From: Macropodus opercularis | Lineage: Eukaryota > Chordata > Actinopteri > Anabantiformes > Osphronemidae | Direction of reading: 5' to 3' | Length of the DNA stretch: 64,000 nucleotides | Assembly (NCBI GenBank): GCA_030770545.1 | Contig: CM061098.1 | Span: forward strand, 2,394,001 to 2,458,000 | Shown here: piece after piece, positions 1 through 18,161 of the stretch | How the letters are laid out: every line of letters starts with the position of its first letter | How positions within the stretch are numbered: position 1 is the first letter of the stretch | Translations under genes and position numbers: made by a program | Notes under the pieces: model-generated | Told to the model about the DNA's origin: nothing | The model's input: the letters and a program-made list of their open reading frames with translations, nothing else | The model's database searches: none

Positions 1-179
1 TGTAAAACACGAATGACCAGAACTATTGCAGCAGGAAATTAATAAGGTGCAAAACTATAGGACGTATAATCAGAGTAGAAGACTTCATCAATAGATTTTC
101 TTCAGTAATTACTAGAGCTCACATTGTCACAAGTGGGATGTAAAGAAGGAAAAACCTGTTTAACTGGTATATGACACAC

Positions 180-5479
<5,300 letters not shown>

Positions 5480-6106
5480 TTTAACCGAGAAAAGCTCCAC
5501 GTGAACGTGCAAACATGTGTAAACACGGAGCGGCGTTGTACACTTCCTGGTTCAACATTAGCCCCGCCTCCATTTACCGTAAAACCTCGCGTTCATGCCT
5601 TGAAGTTTTGATATCACAGGCCTTGTAAGCTGTTGTTGCGTTTGTATTTAATGTTAATACTTTTTGAAACATTCCTGTACAATTCTTAAGTATGTGTTAG
5701 CAAAAAATATTGTTTTTTTTATCATGAAATGCATTGGATGTTGTCCAGTGTAAATCATTGGAAGACATTTGCCAAAAAGTCAATATACAAATTTTAGTTT
5801 GGTTTGTTTGTGACATACGATTTAGATTCAACGACCGTGCGTCAATTACGTCAAAACTAAACCCTGCGTTCAACATACTCTTTGGCGGATTAAACAATCG
5901 ACTTGATCGTTGAATGATACGTTGGTGTCTCCTCGTGTCAAACTGCCGCTACAACGCAGCGGATGACGTCACGACCATCTGAACATTTCACAAAAGCATT
6001 ACGGTATTTATGCAACTTCCGGGGAGGACGCGCACGCAAGCACGAGCCGGATGTAAACGGAGCACTTTCCCCTTTCGTTGTTGTTTGTGTTGCGGGTGTA
6101 GGTGTC
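5480..6106. promoter_or_regulatory. Divergent promoter between AFG2A and NUDT6
   Basis: A 627-bp interval separates the AFG2A start (minus) from the NUDT6 start (plus), so the two genes very likely share a promoter. A perfect palindromic cAMP-response element TGACGTCA is at 5964-5971, and an ETS-type ACTTCCGG at 6015-6022. No TATA box stands out, which fits a housekeeping pair. An in-frame ATG at 5963 lies upstream of the chosen NUDT6 start and overlaps the CRE. I consider it promoter rather than coding. Confidence 0.6.
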
Positions 6107-9100
6107 ATGGCCGCCGGCGGCTTTCTGTCCAAGCTTTTACCACTGCTGGGGGGGAGGTTTAGGAGCGGAGCGCCTCGTCCCGCACGCTCAGCGGTCCGGG
6201 GGTTGTCACGCGCTGCGAGTCGTTCCCAGTTACACGGAGCAGAGCGAAGCAGGGTTCTGACGGGTAAAGAGGACCGGTTCGGCGGAGTGACAGTGGACCT
6301 GAGTGAAACCGGTCTAGCTCAGAACGTCAGCGAACGTGAATTTAACGAGTTACTACGAGGTACGAACGGAGAAACGGAGGCCGGGGTCCGGTTCCTTACC
6401 GAGTGACCTTTGACCTACAGGACCGTGTTCTGTGATTTGTCCAGAATAAAAGTTGTGTCGTTTTAATTGTCCTGTACTTTAAGGTCCACATTTGAGAAGA
6501 AGGCGCTGCCGTCTGAACCCCAGTACACAGATACCAGATGCACCGCAGGCCCGATTAATACAGATTAATTAATAAATGATGGATTTAGCCACCAGTGGCT
6601 TCACCTTTATTATATGTAACATACACATCCAACACGAGCAGAAACCAGTGATTTAAGTTTTATTATTACCTTGCAGTCATTTGACTCAGCATTAATACAA
6701 ATGAATACTGTTAAATGCAGGTATATTAGTTCACCTCTATATTATTTATTTTGCTAAATTGTGTCTCTTGTTTATCATTTTGCTCCGGCTGCTCGTTCAT
6801 TTTTAATTGTGCACTCAACAGATTCTTTGGTCCGGTGGAAAGCGGAGCGTAAGGTTGCAGTGTGGCTCCGTGTGCCCATCTCTCTGAGTCGCTGTGCCGC
6901 CGCCGCCGCCTCTCACGGCTTCTCGTTCCACCACGCCAAACACGACCACGCTGTGTTGGCGCTGTGGCTGGGAGACGGGCAGAGCCGCCTGCCGGGGTTC
7001 GCAACTCACCAAGTTGGAGTGGCAGGTAGCCCGGAGTTCATTATACTGCAGATACAGTATCTCACAGCTTCTCAGCTACCACAGATACTGGTTTACATGT
7101 ACATAGAAATTCCTCATGTCTCTCTCAGACGTTGTTTATAGACACAAATATTAGCATCTGCGAACTGTGAAATAACCTGAAAATAAACATTAGAAAGGGA
7201 GACCAGGGTTCCACTGGAAAAGAGCCTGATGCTGCAGCTGATGTTGCTGTTCAAGGGTCTATACAAACAAAATCCATTGCCCATGGTTGAAATTAATAGA
7301 ACGTGACAAAGGCAACTTACAAAATTGACCTGAAACTCAATAGACACAGTCTGAACATTGGTTGTTGCATTGCAACTCCAATAATCAAACATCTGCAATA
7401 ACTGAAGTTATGGAAAAAAAGTGAAAGCTTGAGTAACCTACGAACAGTAAGAGAAGATAAGAGGTGGTCAGTTCTTCCCCAGGTGACCCACGTGAACGGA
7501 AATTCACTCATCTGGGTGCAAAGCGGAGCAATCCTAGCAGGAGCTGCTCCTCTTTGTGCTGAGCTTGTGATTGTCCAGCAGAGGGCAGAACGGCGCCTGT
7601 CACCTTTTCCAACCAGTGTCATGTCAGAACATGTCCAGAGCATCCTTCAGTGTGGGATGGTGTCCAGAATTCCCCTTTTGTTGCCCCTTACAAACAGTGA
7701 TGAAACTTAGTTCATCAAACTGAAAGAATTTGGTTTGTTATTAGTTGGAACAACACACACAGTTGAGCTCATGAGGCTCAAAAGGCATTTAAATGCCTTG
7801 ACATTATCCCAAATGTCAAAAGCGGGAACCAGTCACACCAGTGTCACCTCTCTGGGTCAGCAGTGTAAGATGTGGGTTAACGAGAAATGACATTATTGGC
7901 CAGGTCGTATCTAAACAAACATCCTGTGTCCCCTCGAAATGAGACATAACAGGGATTAAAATGGAAAAGGAAATAGTTTAGACTTGATATATAAACACAA
8001 ATTAGCATCATTATTGTGAATCACTGGAAGTGTTTCATAGTTCAGTGGAACACGCTGTGATTCATGGAACCTTTAATAACGACGTTTCAGACTGTGTTCG
8101 TTCTTTTCAGTCCCTCTGTTGTATGTACGTTAAACTAGCAGGACGTTAACGGATGCAAAACTGCAATATGACCTAATGACATAGGTAGAGTCAATATCGG
8201 CAACTATTACTGTCAACCTGGAGAGTAAAGGCATGAAGTAATAGCAGAAGCCTATTAAAGCTTAACAGCCCTCCTGCCTCAACCCCACAGCTCCTCCTGT
8301 AATTCCTGTCCACTTTTTTCTGCTGCTCCTGTTGAGCATTTAGTTTCCTGGCCTGCAGTCTACATAATGATAGCCTCCCTTGGCAGCGAGCGGGCCTCCT
8401 CTTGTGAAGCGCCATATGGCTCAGAGATCGGGGGTGACATCAATTTCCATCTGGAAGTCCAAGTCAGGCCTTGCAGACGTCCCATCCCTCTTTATACGTC
8501 TGTGACATTCAGCTAAGGAGGCCCGTCCCGCTCGGTCAGACGGTAACCAGAAAGGAAAGTGGCTCTTAGTCACGACGTGAAATTAATGTGCAGTAGAGAA
8601 GAATGTTGAATGGTGAAGTGGGACGTTCAGTCAGTCACAAGTACAGCAGAGTCCTCCTGGCTCAGCACATAAACATTTTTATTTATGATTATTCCTTGTT
8701 GAATGTTCTTGGCATGTGCCGTCAGTGTGACGTGTGTGAAGTTACAGCTCTGCTACATCCAGTATGTAGTTCATATTTGTGGAAAGTTAACTCAGAAACA
8801 AATTTTACAATGACTATCAGCGTTTTGAAACTCGCACTGTAAAGGCTAGCATCGTTCCATTTTCACGTTGAGTAAAACAAGACACTGACTACCTGGGAAA
8901 CACATGTGAAGGGTGTAGCAGCTGAAGAGCTGAATATTTCCCAGAAGCCACCAAAATGCCAAGTTTACTACTGTATGTATAACATAAATTGTTTGGCACG
9001 GCACCAGAGTTGGAACATTGTGTTTTTGCTGCCCCCTAGTGACCAGAAATATTCAAATATTGCTGGTTGTAACAAACTGGTTCATATGAAGTAAACAGTT

Positions 9101-12044
9101 TTATAGGAGTTCACAGAGCGTAAAAACTGTAATACGCTCTGGATGAAAATCAAGCAACCTTTTTATTTTTAGTCTTCGTCATAGAAAATAACCTGAACTA
9201 CCGCATGGGTGCGTAACAGCTCCAGGCTCCTCCTCAGATGCTTGGATCGCTCATGTCGCGTCCAAACTAATCAGCTTAGTCAGATTTCTGCCTTGGAAGT
9301 GTGTTACAATAACTACTTAAGTTCACAGTGTGACTCAGCTTAAACGCCGCTTGCATAACATAACATAGTTGTGTATCATTTTTCCGTCTAGGTGCAGTTG
9401 TTGACGAGTCCACTGGAAAAGTTCTCGTCGTCCAAGACAGAAACAAGGTAATATGTCATTTAATGAACAAAACTTTTTTCATTTGTGGAGCTGAATTAAT
9501 TTTCACTATTCAGTAAAAATAATAAATGTAGAAGGTGAATGAAATCGGAGCATCAGTTACGCTGCTGCTGCTAAAATGTCAGCGATTAGTTGCGTTTATT
9601 TATGAAGTTGTGTGTTGCCTCTGTGATACAAACGCACTCACCTAACAGAGCTCCACACAGCAATGGTTGACCTTAAGCAGACTCTGTTTACATGAGCTGA
9701 ATGCTCCCAAACAGCCCTGTGAGCGTGTTTGTGGCGTCTGGCCTCACAGAGCCCTGCTGTCGAGCACAGGTTGTCACTAGCTTCACTCATAACAGGCCTA
9801 TTTGAAAAGCTTTACGCACTGATTTGTTTGCATTCTCAGTATGAGATTGCCACTGGTGTAAAAGTTTGATCGCACAACAACACGGCCATTCAGAAAAACC
9901 GGGGAAGTTGACCGGATCCGAACGACGCGGTTCAGCATGGAAAGGCCCAGACTCACCAGCTGGAGGCTTCTTCCCCTAAATGTTTGACATGTTGTGACCT
10001 CATCTGTCTATAGATTCATGTGGATCTGGCCATTTTATTAGGTACACCTGCCCGGGCCAATTCCGTCCAATCCAGCAACTTTAATTCTATATTTGAACAG
10101 ATGTAATTTCTCAGTTTAGTCTGGGGCTGTCAGAAAGGTGACAATTCTACTCTTACGATTTACTAAAATCTGTCTTCATAGAGCAGTTTTCTAAACTTAC
10201 AGTAAAAGGGTTTGACAGCATAATTGAAATAAAGGGGACGATTAAAGAACAAACAAAAAGTCAAATAAATGTAGTGGAACATGTCCCGGCCTGAATCCTG
10301 AGGGGTAGTGTGTCACGGTGGCTTTTGTCCAGAAGCAGAGTGAAACAATTAGCTGCCTGGAAATGCGAGGAGTGTTTTATCTCTTCCTCTCCTCCTCCCC
10401 ATCCAGCTGTTTACTGGAAACACACTTTATGCAGTAACAGTCTGCCCTTTGGCAGTGGTGCGTCTCCGGCTGACGGAGCCAGTTCTGGCCTCACGAAGGG
10501 TCGTGAACTTTCTGAAAAGGAACCTGAACATTATAACTTTCACGTCGATGCAAAGGTCCCGATGGACTCGAGGTAATTACATTCACCGAGGGCCGAATGA
10601 TGTAATAGTTAAAGATCAACTTACTCGTCGGCCAGTGAAAATTGCACAATAGTTCCCGGTACTTTTCATCTTCTCTGTAAATTCTGTGATGTTAACGATC
10701 TTGAAATTCAGCTCTGACAGCTTCTGAACAGATGAAACATCCCCCTCCCAAGAAAAACACCCCAATGATTAACGTTCCACAAAATCTGTTTATTTCTTCA
10801 TCCTGAAGACGGCTTCAAAAATATAATAGATAAACAAATTATAGGGTTTGACGATGCATGAAAATAAATGCTGTAGTGCATTTGTGTCCCCCACAGAGAA
10901 CACACGATCTGTTTAAGACAGTCTAAAGTCAGAAAGTAACTACAATATTTACACAACACTGACATAATTTAATCAGCAGCGACTGTTATTAAATATCAAG
11001 GGTAAGTTGTGAGACAGCCTGGAAAGATGCACAATTCACACGTTAAATGTACAGTTTTAGGAGTGAGACGTGAAATCAAACACATGACACGAGCATAATG
11101 GAGATACATGAAATAATTTGTAACACATTGATCTACGACTGAGTGAAAACAAGAGTAACATTAAACTTAAAACTACATTTTTTGCAGTGTACATTTACAG
11201 CAGTGCATCTATCACACTTTGTGTTAATAGTAACTTTTGTCTTGAATTTCAGACAAAGAACGTCTGGAAGTTCCCCGGTGGTTTGTCTGATCCGGGAGAA
11301 AATATTGGTGAGTGTCACACTCAGAGAAAACGGATACAGTACATCTATCTAGAAACAATACGGTCGCAGTATAATATTTAAAGGTAATACATTCATTTGC
11401 AATATACAAAAAAGGCACATCCTCTATATGAAAGACCTCATATACCTCTACAACATCGTTTTTAAAGCAGCTTTAAACTTATAGACATGATCCCACACAA
11501 CAAGCAGCAACGTCTCTTAAAAGGACACATTGGTTTTCCCTCATTCATTCATTCATCGTTCTGTAAGACGACTCTGACAAGGGAACATAAACAGATTCTC
11601 TCAGTCAGGGCTTTGAAATGCCTTCATTATATCGTCATTCGTTTTTCTGAATGGTTTTCAGGCGCCACTGCCGTTCGTGAAGTCCTTGAGGAAACCGGAG
11701 TTCGCTCCGAGTTCAGGTCTCTGCTGAGCATCCGGCAGCAGCACCACCACCCGAACGCCTTCGGCATGTCGGACATGTACATCATCTGCCGCCTCAACCC
11801 GCTCACCTACGACATCAACTTCTGCACTCAGGAGTGTCTGCGCTGCGAGTGGCTGGACCTGGCCGAGCTGGCCGAGACCGACAGCACCACTCCCATCACC
11901 TCTCGCGTAGCCAGGCTGCTGCTGCACGGTCTGGAGAGGGGCTTCAGCCAAATCGACCTGGGCATGGAGGAGCTTCCTGCCGTCTACTCCGGCGTGTTTT
12001 ACCAGCTCTACTACAGGCAGCTTCCTCCTCCACTGGAATCCTAG
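6107..12044 (+). CDS. nudt6: NUDT6, Nudix hydrolase (FGF2 antisense partner), 5 exons
   Basis: Exons 6107-6359, 6822-7025, 9392-9447, 11253-11307 and 11662-12044 splice to 951 nt, a 316-residue protein, the length of human NUDT6. The N-terminal pre-Nudix region contains [10 protein letters not shown] and [10 protein letters not shown]; then come HQVGVAGAVVDES and VVQDRNK. The Nudix box spans exons 4-5: GLSDPGE followed by seven residues and REVLEETGV, so all catalytic Glu/Arg positions are intact. The C-terminus has [16 protein letters not shown] and [13 protein letters not shown], typical of the family. Nudix enzymes hydrolyse nucleoside-diphosphate-linked compounds; the substrate of NUDT6 is not settled. 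Known family context: the NUDT6 transcript is the natural antisense of FGF2. Here the genes converge with 721 bp between stop codons. The start at 6107 was chosen for length match; an in-frame ATG at 5963 would add 48 residues. Confidence 0.95.
6445..6450 (+). promoter_or_regulatory. Possible intronic polyadenylation signal of NUDT6
   Basis: AATAAA lies 85 nt past the exon 1 donor, followed by a GT-rich stretch at about 6452-6470. If exon 1 is not spliced, the frame ends at a stop at 6404-6406, so a short N-terminal product could be made. Usage is unproven. Confidence 0.3.
10023..10175 (+). repeat. Decayed copy of a TIR-bearing DNA element (5' end)
   Basis: Lies in NUDT6 intron 3. The segment starts with GGCCATTTTATTAGGTACAC and continues with a gapped match (CAATTC..TCCAA.. 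.CAGCAAC, later AAAGGTGACAATTCT) to the element at 25037-25545. Its outer end also matches the terminal inverted repeat at 54211. It is a non-autonomous fragment with no coding capacity. Confidence 0.55.
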
Positions 12045-12765
12045 CGCGTGGTGGTTGGATGTACGCACACGCTGCTCAGTATTACTCATACTTAAAGTTT
12101 TTCAGACACTACTTAACATGTTACTGTTGAGGAAATATGATGCAATAAGCTGTTAACTATGACAAACGTCTCTGGTACCAGTGAGGCGGCCACGGTGGAC
12201 CTGATGTCAAATCTGCTTTACCTCTGGATCGATGAGTCGAGTTAAATATGTTTGAAATGTTATACTTCAGTGCCATGCGGCATTTTGCACAAACCGAATT
12301 CTGTAAGGACAAAAGGAACTGGAGGCAGGCCCTTACATTACATATAGTCAAAGATTTGACCAAGAAATTATTTGCAAAATACGGGAAAATGAATAGTTAC
12401 CAAATTCATTATTCATCATCCAGATATATCTGTAAGGATAAACCTAACACGTTGCTGATGTGTCGTGCTCAAAGGCTAACTGAACGGCGAAGGCGGGGGA
12501 TCTCAGTCTCCCAGGTCTTTGGTCTGGAAGAATAAAAAGCTGCAGGTTTCAGTCCGGTGTGAATGGGACGTGTGCCACTGTTCGCAAGTAAAGCTGAATA
12601 ATACAAAACACGGTAGAGATTCTATAAAAATAATGCTAGTAATAATTAGTTGAGTATGACAGTCAGAAGCATCACAGCTATTTTGGGCAATGTTGATGGG
12701 ACACGTTATCTCCATTGCCGTCACATCTTATTCGTCATTGCCACTAAGACGTTAATATTTCTAGG
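12045..12765. other. Convergent 3' UTR region of NUDT6 and FGF2
   Basis: This non-coding interval lies between the NUDT6 stop (plus) and the FGF2 stop (minus). A plus-strand AATAAA at 12531-12536 is a fair NUDT6 poly(A) signal. I see no clear minus-strand AATAAA (TTTATT on plus) before about 10788-10793. If FGF2 has a long 3' UTR ending there, it would run across NUDT6 exons 4 and 5, the sense-antisense overlap known in other vertebrates. Confidence 0.55.
12531..12536 (+). terminator. NUDT6 poly(A) signal (AATAAA)
   Basis: Canonical hexamer 487 nt downstream of the NUDT6 stop codon, the first good one on the plus strand. Confidence 0.45.
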
Positions 12766-15700
12766 TTAGCACTTGGCAGACATGGGGAGGAAGAGAACGG
12801 CCTTCTGACCCGGCCCGGTTTTGCTTCCAGACTTGTACTGGCCAGTCCGCTTCAGGGCCACGTACATGTTTGGGTACTTCCTGGAGCGGTAGGTGTTGTA
12901 GTTGTTGCTCTCGAGCCGCTCTAGAAAGTGGCATTCGTCTGTTGCTCGTCTCTAGAGAGAAGGACACAGCAGCGTTACAGAGATTTATCTGAGGCCCGGT
13001 GCACTAAAATAATCAGCTGTTTACCGAGGGAGAGGAGGGTTCGGGAGACTTGGCTGCTGGAGGGCAGCTTTTTTCTTACAGAACAAAGGACTACTGTGTC
13101 TCACTGCCATCCCACTTAAACACTTGGAAAATGAAAAAATACTAGAAAAAAAAGAAGAAAACACAATCTACAAACCTCGATTTATGACAAGTTATAGTTT
13201 CTTTTTTTAAAGGCTAAGATTTTGTCTTATCTGACAAAATCACAAAGAAAAGATTTTTAGTGTTTTCGCTGACTAAATAAAATTAGATTTTGAAATTCAT
13301 GGAGCTGTTGAGTATGATGTCTGCCACACATTAATGGTTTAAGTGATTGAGTTCATGTTGCAAAGTATTTTGTAACGATCTTCTCTGTTTACATTTATCA
13401 TTTACATACAGTACAAAGTCAAAACAAGGGACTTCTGGTCCTTCCTTTGTCACATATGCTGTTGCAAAGGGGGAAATTTGCCAGACTGATATTTTTCAGA
13501 ACTAAACACCACTTTTATGTTGATGCACGTTACTTTCGGTTTTCAGTGTTTTACGTTATTTTAAGTAAAACCACATCTGATTAGAGACATTTTTGCCGTC
13601 ATGTAATTCGGCAAATTAATTTCTTTGTTCAGCTGCTGTGAATCATGACTGAACCTTAAACTCAGGAATGATTGGACAAAAGCACGAAGCAGCCAGACAA
13701 CAAGTCAAAAGAGACTGATACTGACACTGATAAAGTCTCTGAACAACCTGCCTCTGTTTTATTCTCGACACGAAGTAATCTGGGTAAAATCTCTTCGCCC
13801 AGCAGTGCGTTCGCTGCCCTGCACCTCGTCTACCGGGAGGTTTTTGTTTGTAGTTGACCCTGACTGCACATCTATAAACCTGTTACATTTATTTTGTAGC
13901 AACCACAGAAACCATTACAAATATGAAAGTAAAAATTTCCTGGGTTTTTCTTTTTGAAAACTACAGATGCTTATGTGTTAAGGGTTTTCTAAAGCGGAGC
14001 GACATCTCGGCACTTCGCTGCTGTAGCTTCTCATTAGGAGGAAACGCTTCTGGCCAATTACACGGACTGGACCAGCCTTCATAATCACCACATTACAGTC
14101 CCCTGTTGCTGTAAACTACAACACTGTGGCAGCCAGCGCTGGCAAATTGGTGTTGGCTGTTGCTTGTGACAGAGCATGTGGGTCCACAGACTTTTTCCAA
14201 GCAGAAGAGATGCAGATCTTCAATGCAGATTTGTGAAAGACAACATAAGCTCAGGACAGAAACTAATTCTGTTCTAATAAAAGTCAATGGAAATGGACGA
14301 TTCAGCTCACTCACCGCTCCAAACAGTCGCCCGTCCCTGTTCATCGCCAGATAACGGTTGGCACAGACTCCTTTAATGACAACCTCCCCCGCCGAGGTCG
14401 CCTGGAGTTGAAGCTTTACTGAGGAAAATAAAGATGAAAAACGAATTTTAATGAGCAAAGGCAGAAAACAGTTGTGAATGTGAGGTATTTAAAAGAAGGC
14501 ATAAACATTCGAGGACCTGCAGAGACAATGAAACAATAACCTTTAAAAACATCTCAAGAAACAACAACCAGCAAAGTTGCTTTTGGTGAGAACTACCCAG
14601 TTTACTTCCCACGAACCAAAACAACAGGTTTAAAGATGCTAAAAGAGAAACGATTATAATCCAACTGATCAGAGCCTGTGAACCTTACGTTAGATGCTGA
14701 TATCAAATATGCTGATGCCGTTTTTAGTGGACCAGCTTATTTAACACATGTATACAAATGAATACAGATGCGAGTTGGAAAGGTTCTAAACAAACAAACA
14801 AACGATTGTTGATGCCTTGGTTTTCGCTGGTATTGCTAACATTTGCAGAAAGCGAAGCTAATTCCCGCCAACCTGCTGTTCTGACAGCTCACTTACAGGT
14901 ACGTCAGATTCCTCTCCATGGTTCATGGAGACAGAGCTGCTTGCCAACAGCGTCGTTTGCATGAAACAATAAACAGGAAGCAGAGCAGCAGAAGGTAAAT
15001 GAGTGGATCTGTCCAACATTAAAACTTCAGATGCAAACACATCTGTCAACAGTTAAACTTGATGCCTGAATGATTCTGGCCCCAGATCAAAGGAGGGTTC
15101 TCCACTGAATGTTTACTGGTATATTACGTCCCACTGTGATGGTGAACACTGGTAAACCGTTCCTTGACTGCTCTGTTTACAGTGTGGTCCTGCCTGGAGC
15201 TGTCCTGGGGTCAGTGAAGTGAGGGCAAATCAGACTTTCGGCATGGGATGTTCTGTTTTACTGAGATCCTACTGAGGATCTGACATTTGGCAACATTTTT
15301 CCAGTCCTACCTGAAGCACATGTGGTGCCTACAGAGCTGGAAGCTCTATCACAGCCTTAACAGAAGGACCATTGATGGAGTCCAGGTCGTGTCAGCTGTA
15401 AGAAAGCATTGTGGTAGAAAGCTAGATGAAGGCTCATTCCTGTGTAATGACTCACTGTGGATAAGTATGGAGCGTTTTTGTTTTTCAAAGTAAAGCTACA
15501 GAAAGGTTACCATCCCAGGATATTTCACAATAAAGCCCCTTCAATTACAGGGTATTAGAATCACCCTAAAATAGCTCCTTTCTCCTTGAACTTGTTCTAT
15601 TTCGGGACATTCTTCGCTCTCTACTCATGAAGGTGCTTTCCTAAGTAAAACTCCAGTGTTACGCTTCCCGACTCTCCTCCCTCCCACTGATGCAACTTAT

Positions 15701-16230
15701 TTACGTAAATGTAAAGTATGATTCGTAATACAGACGACTCTCGTGTCTAGAGGAGGAATTCGCTCGGCCTGGCCTGTTAGTCCATGTGGTGCTGTGTTGT
15801 GTGACGTGCGACACACCAGTGCGAGCTACGTTTAAAAACAATCAAGCATTTTCCATCCAAGTTGCCACTGATTAAGAAAATACGAGGAATATGTCTCTGA
15901 CGTTGTTGACATGTGCTTATTGTGGTCATGTTTACATTATTACAAACCGAGAATAACTGTTCATTCGTCATTTTGCTTTTCTGTTGCATGTTACACATAA
16001 AGGAGCATTGTGAGCTATGCAAGGCAAGAAGAAAGGGAATGGACGGACTTACTATGGGGGTCGTTTTTCTCCCGGATCCCGTCCACTCCCCCGTCCGACC
16101 TTATTCTCAAGAAGAAGCCTCCGTTTTTACAGTACAGCCGTTTGGGGTCCTTGAAGCTCCCAGGAGGAAAACCGCCGCCGCCGCCGTCTTCAGGTGTAGA
16201 GGGAAGTGTTGTGATTTCTCCCGTGGCCAT
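12766..16230 (-). CDS. fgf2: FGF2, basic fibroblast growth factor, 3 exons
   Basis: Heparin-binding growth factor acting through FGF receptors, exported without a signal peptide. Exons 16053-16230 (178 nt), 14315-14418 (104 nt) and 12766-12951 (186 nt) splice to 155 residues, the length of the human AUG-initiated form, with exon borders at the usual places. Recognisable blocks: TTLPSTPEDGG and FPPGSFKDPKRLYCKNGGFF in exon 1; IKLQLQ, GVCANRYLAMNRDGRLFG in exon 2; ATDECHFLERLESNNYNTY, the heparin-binding KRTGQYKSGSKTGPGQKA and FLPMSAKC in exon 3. The exon 3 acceptor gives ARRATDEC; a site two bases downstream would break the frame. The frame stays open upstream of the ATG to a stop at 16387-16389, leaving room for non-AUG isoforms. 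Transcription runs against NUDT6. Confidence 0.96.
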
Positions 16231-18161
16231 CTCCTCCTCTTTCCCGCTTCCTGGTGGCTGCTTCGTCTCCTCTTCAGCGGCGCAGAAGCCCCACTGAGGC
16301 CTCCTACCTCCCACTAACTGGTGCCTGTTCCCTCCTCCCCTCCTCCACAGAGCTTCACACAAACTGATTGTGCTTAACCCCGGAGGTCAAGTTGCTGGAA
16401 CACTCCCCTTTAAGGGCAGCAAGTGCCCCGAGTGCAGTAAATGTAAAGCAGGAGGCCTCTTAAATTGGCCTTTACTAGCTGTTGAGACGCTGGAATCTCC
16501 GTTACCGATGCCCTGGTAGGAAGGATTCGTGCAGGTTTCTGCTCTCTTCCACCCGTCTTGCAGTGAAGTGTTTAAAACAGGCCAGCTGGCTTAGATCTAT
16601 GTGGAAGGCTTTTCCCCTTTGGGCCTCAGTTCGCATGCGCCCTAGGAGCACTGACACACACTCGCATGCTTACGCCCACTAGGGCTCACTGATTTAACCA
16701 ACCAAACCAGCAGAGGTTGAGGCGGGAGAGGAGGGCAAACGGGGGGAAGCACAACTTGGACTGTGTCACAAGAACACTGGAGAGAAAAGAGCCGCAACAG
16801 AACCGGTGTTGTGTTCATTCATCCGTTCTGAGAGACACAAGGCGAAAGCCAGCGCACCCAGTGTTGTGGTAATTCATGCAGCGCGTGAAGCAGAAGCACC
16901 GGCAGACCGAGGTGCAACAGTGAATTGTGAAGGAGGGATTTTAGCTGCAATTCTCAACGTTCTCAGTATCAGCCGAGAGCAGATTTGTTTCTCTTGATTT
17001 TCTGACCACTAGGGCTACACGTTTGTCAAAATAGACACTCACTGGTCTGGGTTTCTGGGTAACGGATACCACATCAGGGGAATGTCAGCTGGGAACCAAA
17101 ACTGAGCAGTTTCATTTCTGACATCTGACCATCAGGGCAACTAAGGTCAGAAGAGTTGTAGCGCTGCCGGGAAGCTTCTGTTAGTCACCGCCGTGTTTGG
17201 GATGCAAGGCGAGGTCGTTACAGCTTCACCTAATCTAGTCTGCAGCTTTATTTCAGTCAGCTATTTTTAGAATGTGACAAGAAACTCTCTCAGTTTGAGG
17301 AAATGGAAGGTCTCACGTGTGGCTGAAACTGACACATCTCAAAGACAGAGCAAACAAAAGGAAAAAGTCTAAAGATAACAAAGGCATGTTTGTGTTTAAC
17401 ATGCTCCATCAGTAGTTCATTTTTCCGAATAGCAGACATTTCTAAGGTTGCAAATAATTTCCATAAACATCTATACACCTATGCGAAGGTCCTGTAAATT
17501 AAATCTATAAATAACAAACTATAAGCATCTAGTGCAGGGCAAGAATCAGGGGAACTGGTGTTGATTATCCTGTGACCTTTTTCTGATCACGTACTGTAGG
17601 AAAAATTTTAGGTTCCTTGATTTAAGCCAGTTCTCGTTTGAACAGTGAAAGCCCGTCTGAAGGGACATGACCAAACACTGCACATACTGTAATGTAAGCG
17701 TGTGCTCCGTGGCAGGGAGGTTAAACTGGGGTTCTGGCCTTGCTGTGATGCACTGAGCAAAAAAGAAAATGCTAATGGTTTCACTATGAGAGGAGCATGC
17801 AGCACGTCAGCCGAGTACAGGTGTTCAATCTTGACTTCTAAAAATAAAAGACAAAATATTCAGTGTCAAGTCAATTAATTATTAATCAGCTAAAAGTGCT
17901 TAAGCGTTTGTCTGCGGCACTGGACAGACTGGAACATCGCTATAATTTGTCTCCCCCATGTGGTAGAAAATTGATTTCATTAAATGTTGTCCACTCATTG
18001 ACTCCGTCATTAAACACAACAAAAGAAAAACATTTATTTTCTACAATTGATTTGCAGTCACAAAAATCTGTATCTGTATCTTACTATACAGACACGTGCC
18101 CCCTATTTGAGAACAAGAAAACATGTACAGTACAATACTTCCCCAAGATGCTGCATGAAGA
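16231..18161. other. FGF2 5' region and FGF2-BBS12 intergenic
   Basis: The first 150 bp or so is GC-rich and is probably the FGF2 5' UTR with an in-frame non-AUG extension. The remainder to 18161 contains no supported exon. BBS12 lies downstream in the same orientation, so its 3' UTR should occupy part of the right end. Confidence 0.5.

Noticed and set aside
5963..6106. Longer NUDT6 N-terminus from the in-frame ATG at 5963
   Set aside because: The added 48 residues have no family match, the ATG overlaps the CRE, and the start at 6107 gives the standard 316 residues.
16231..16362. FGF2 starting at the open-frame edge near 16362
   Set aside because: The codon there is TTG, not ATG, and the conserved 155-residue form starts at the ATG at 16230. 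The extension is kept only as a possible non-AUG isoform.
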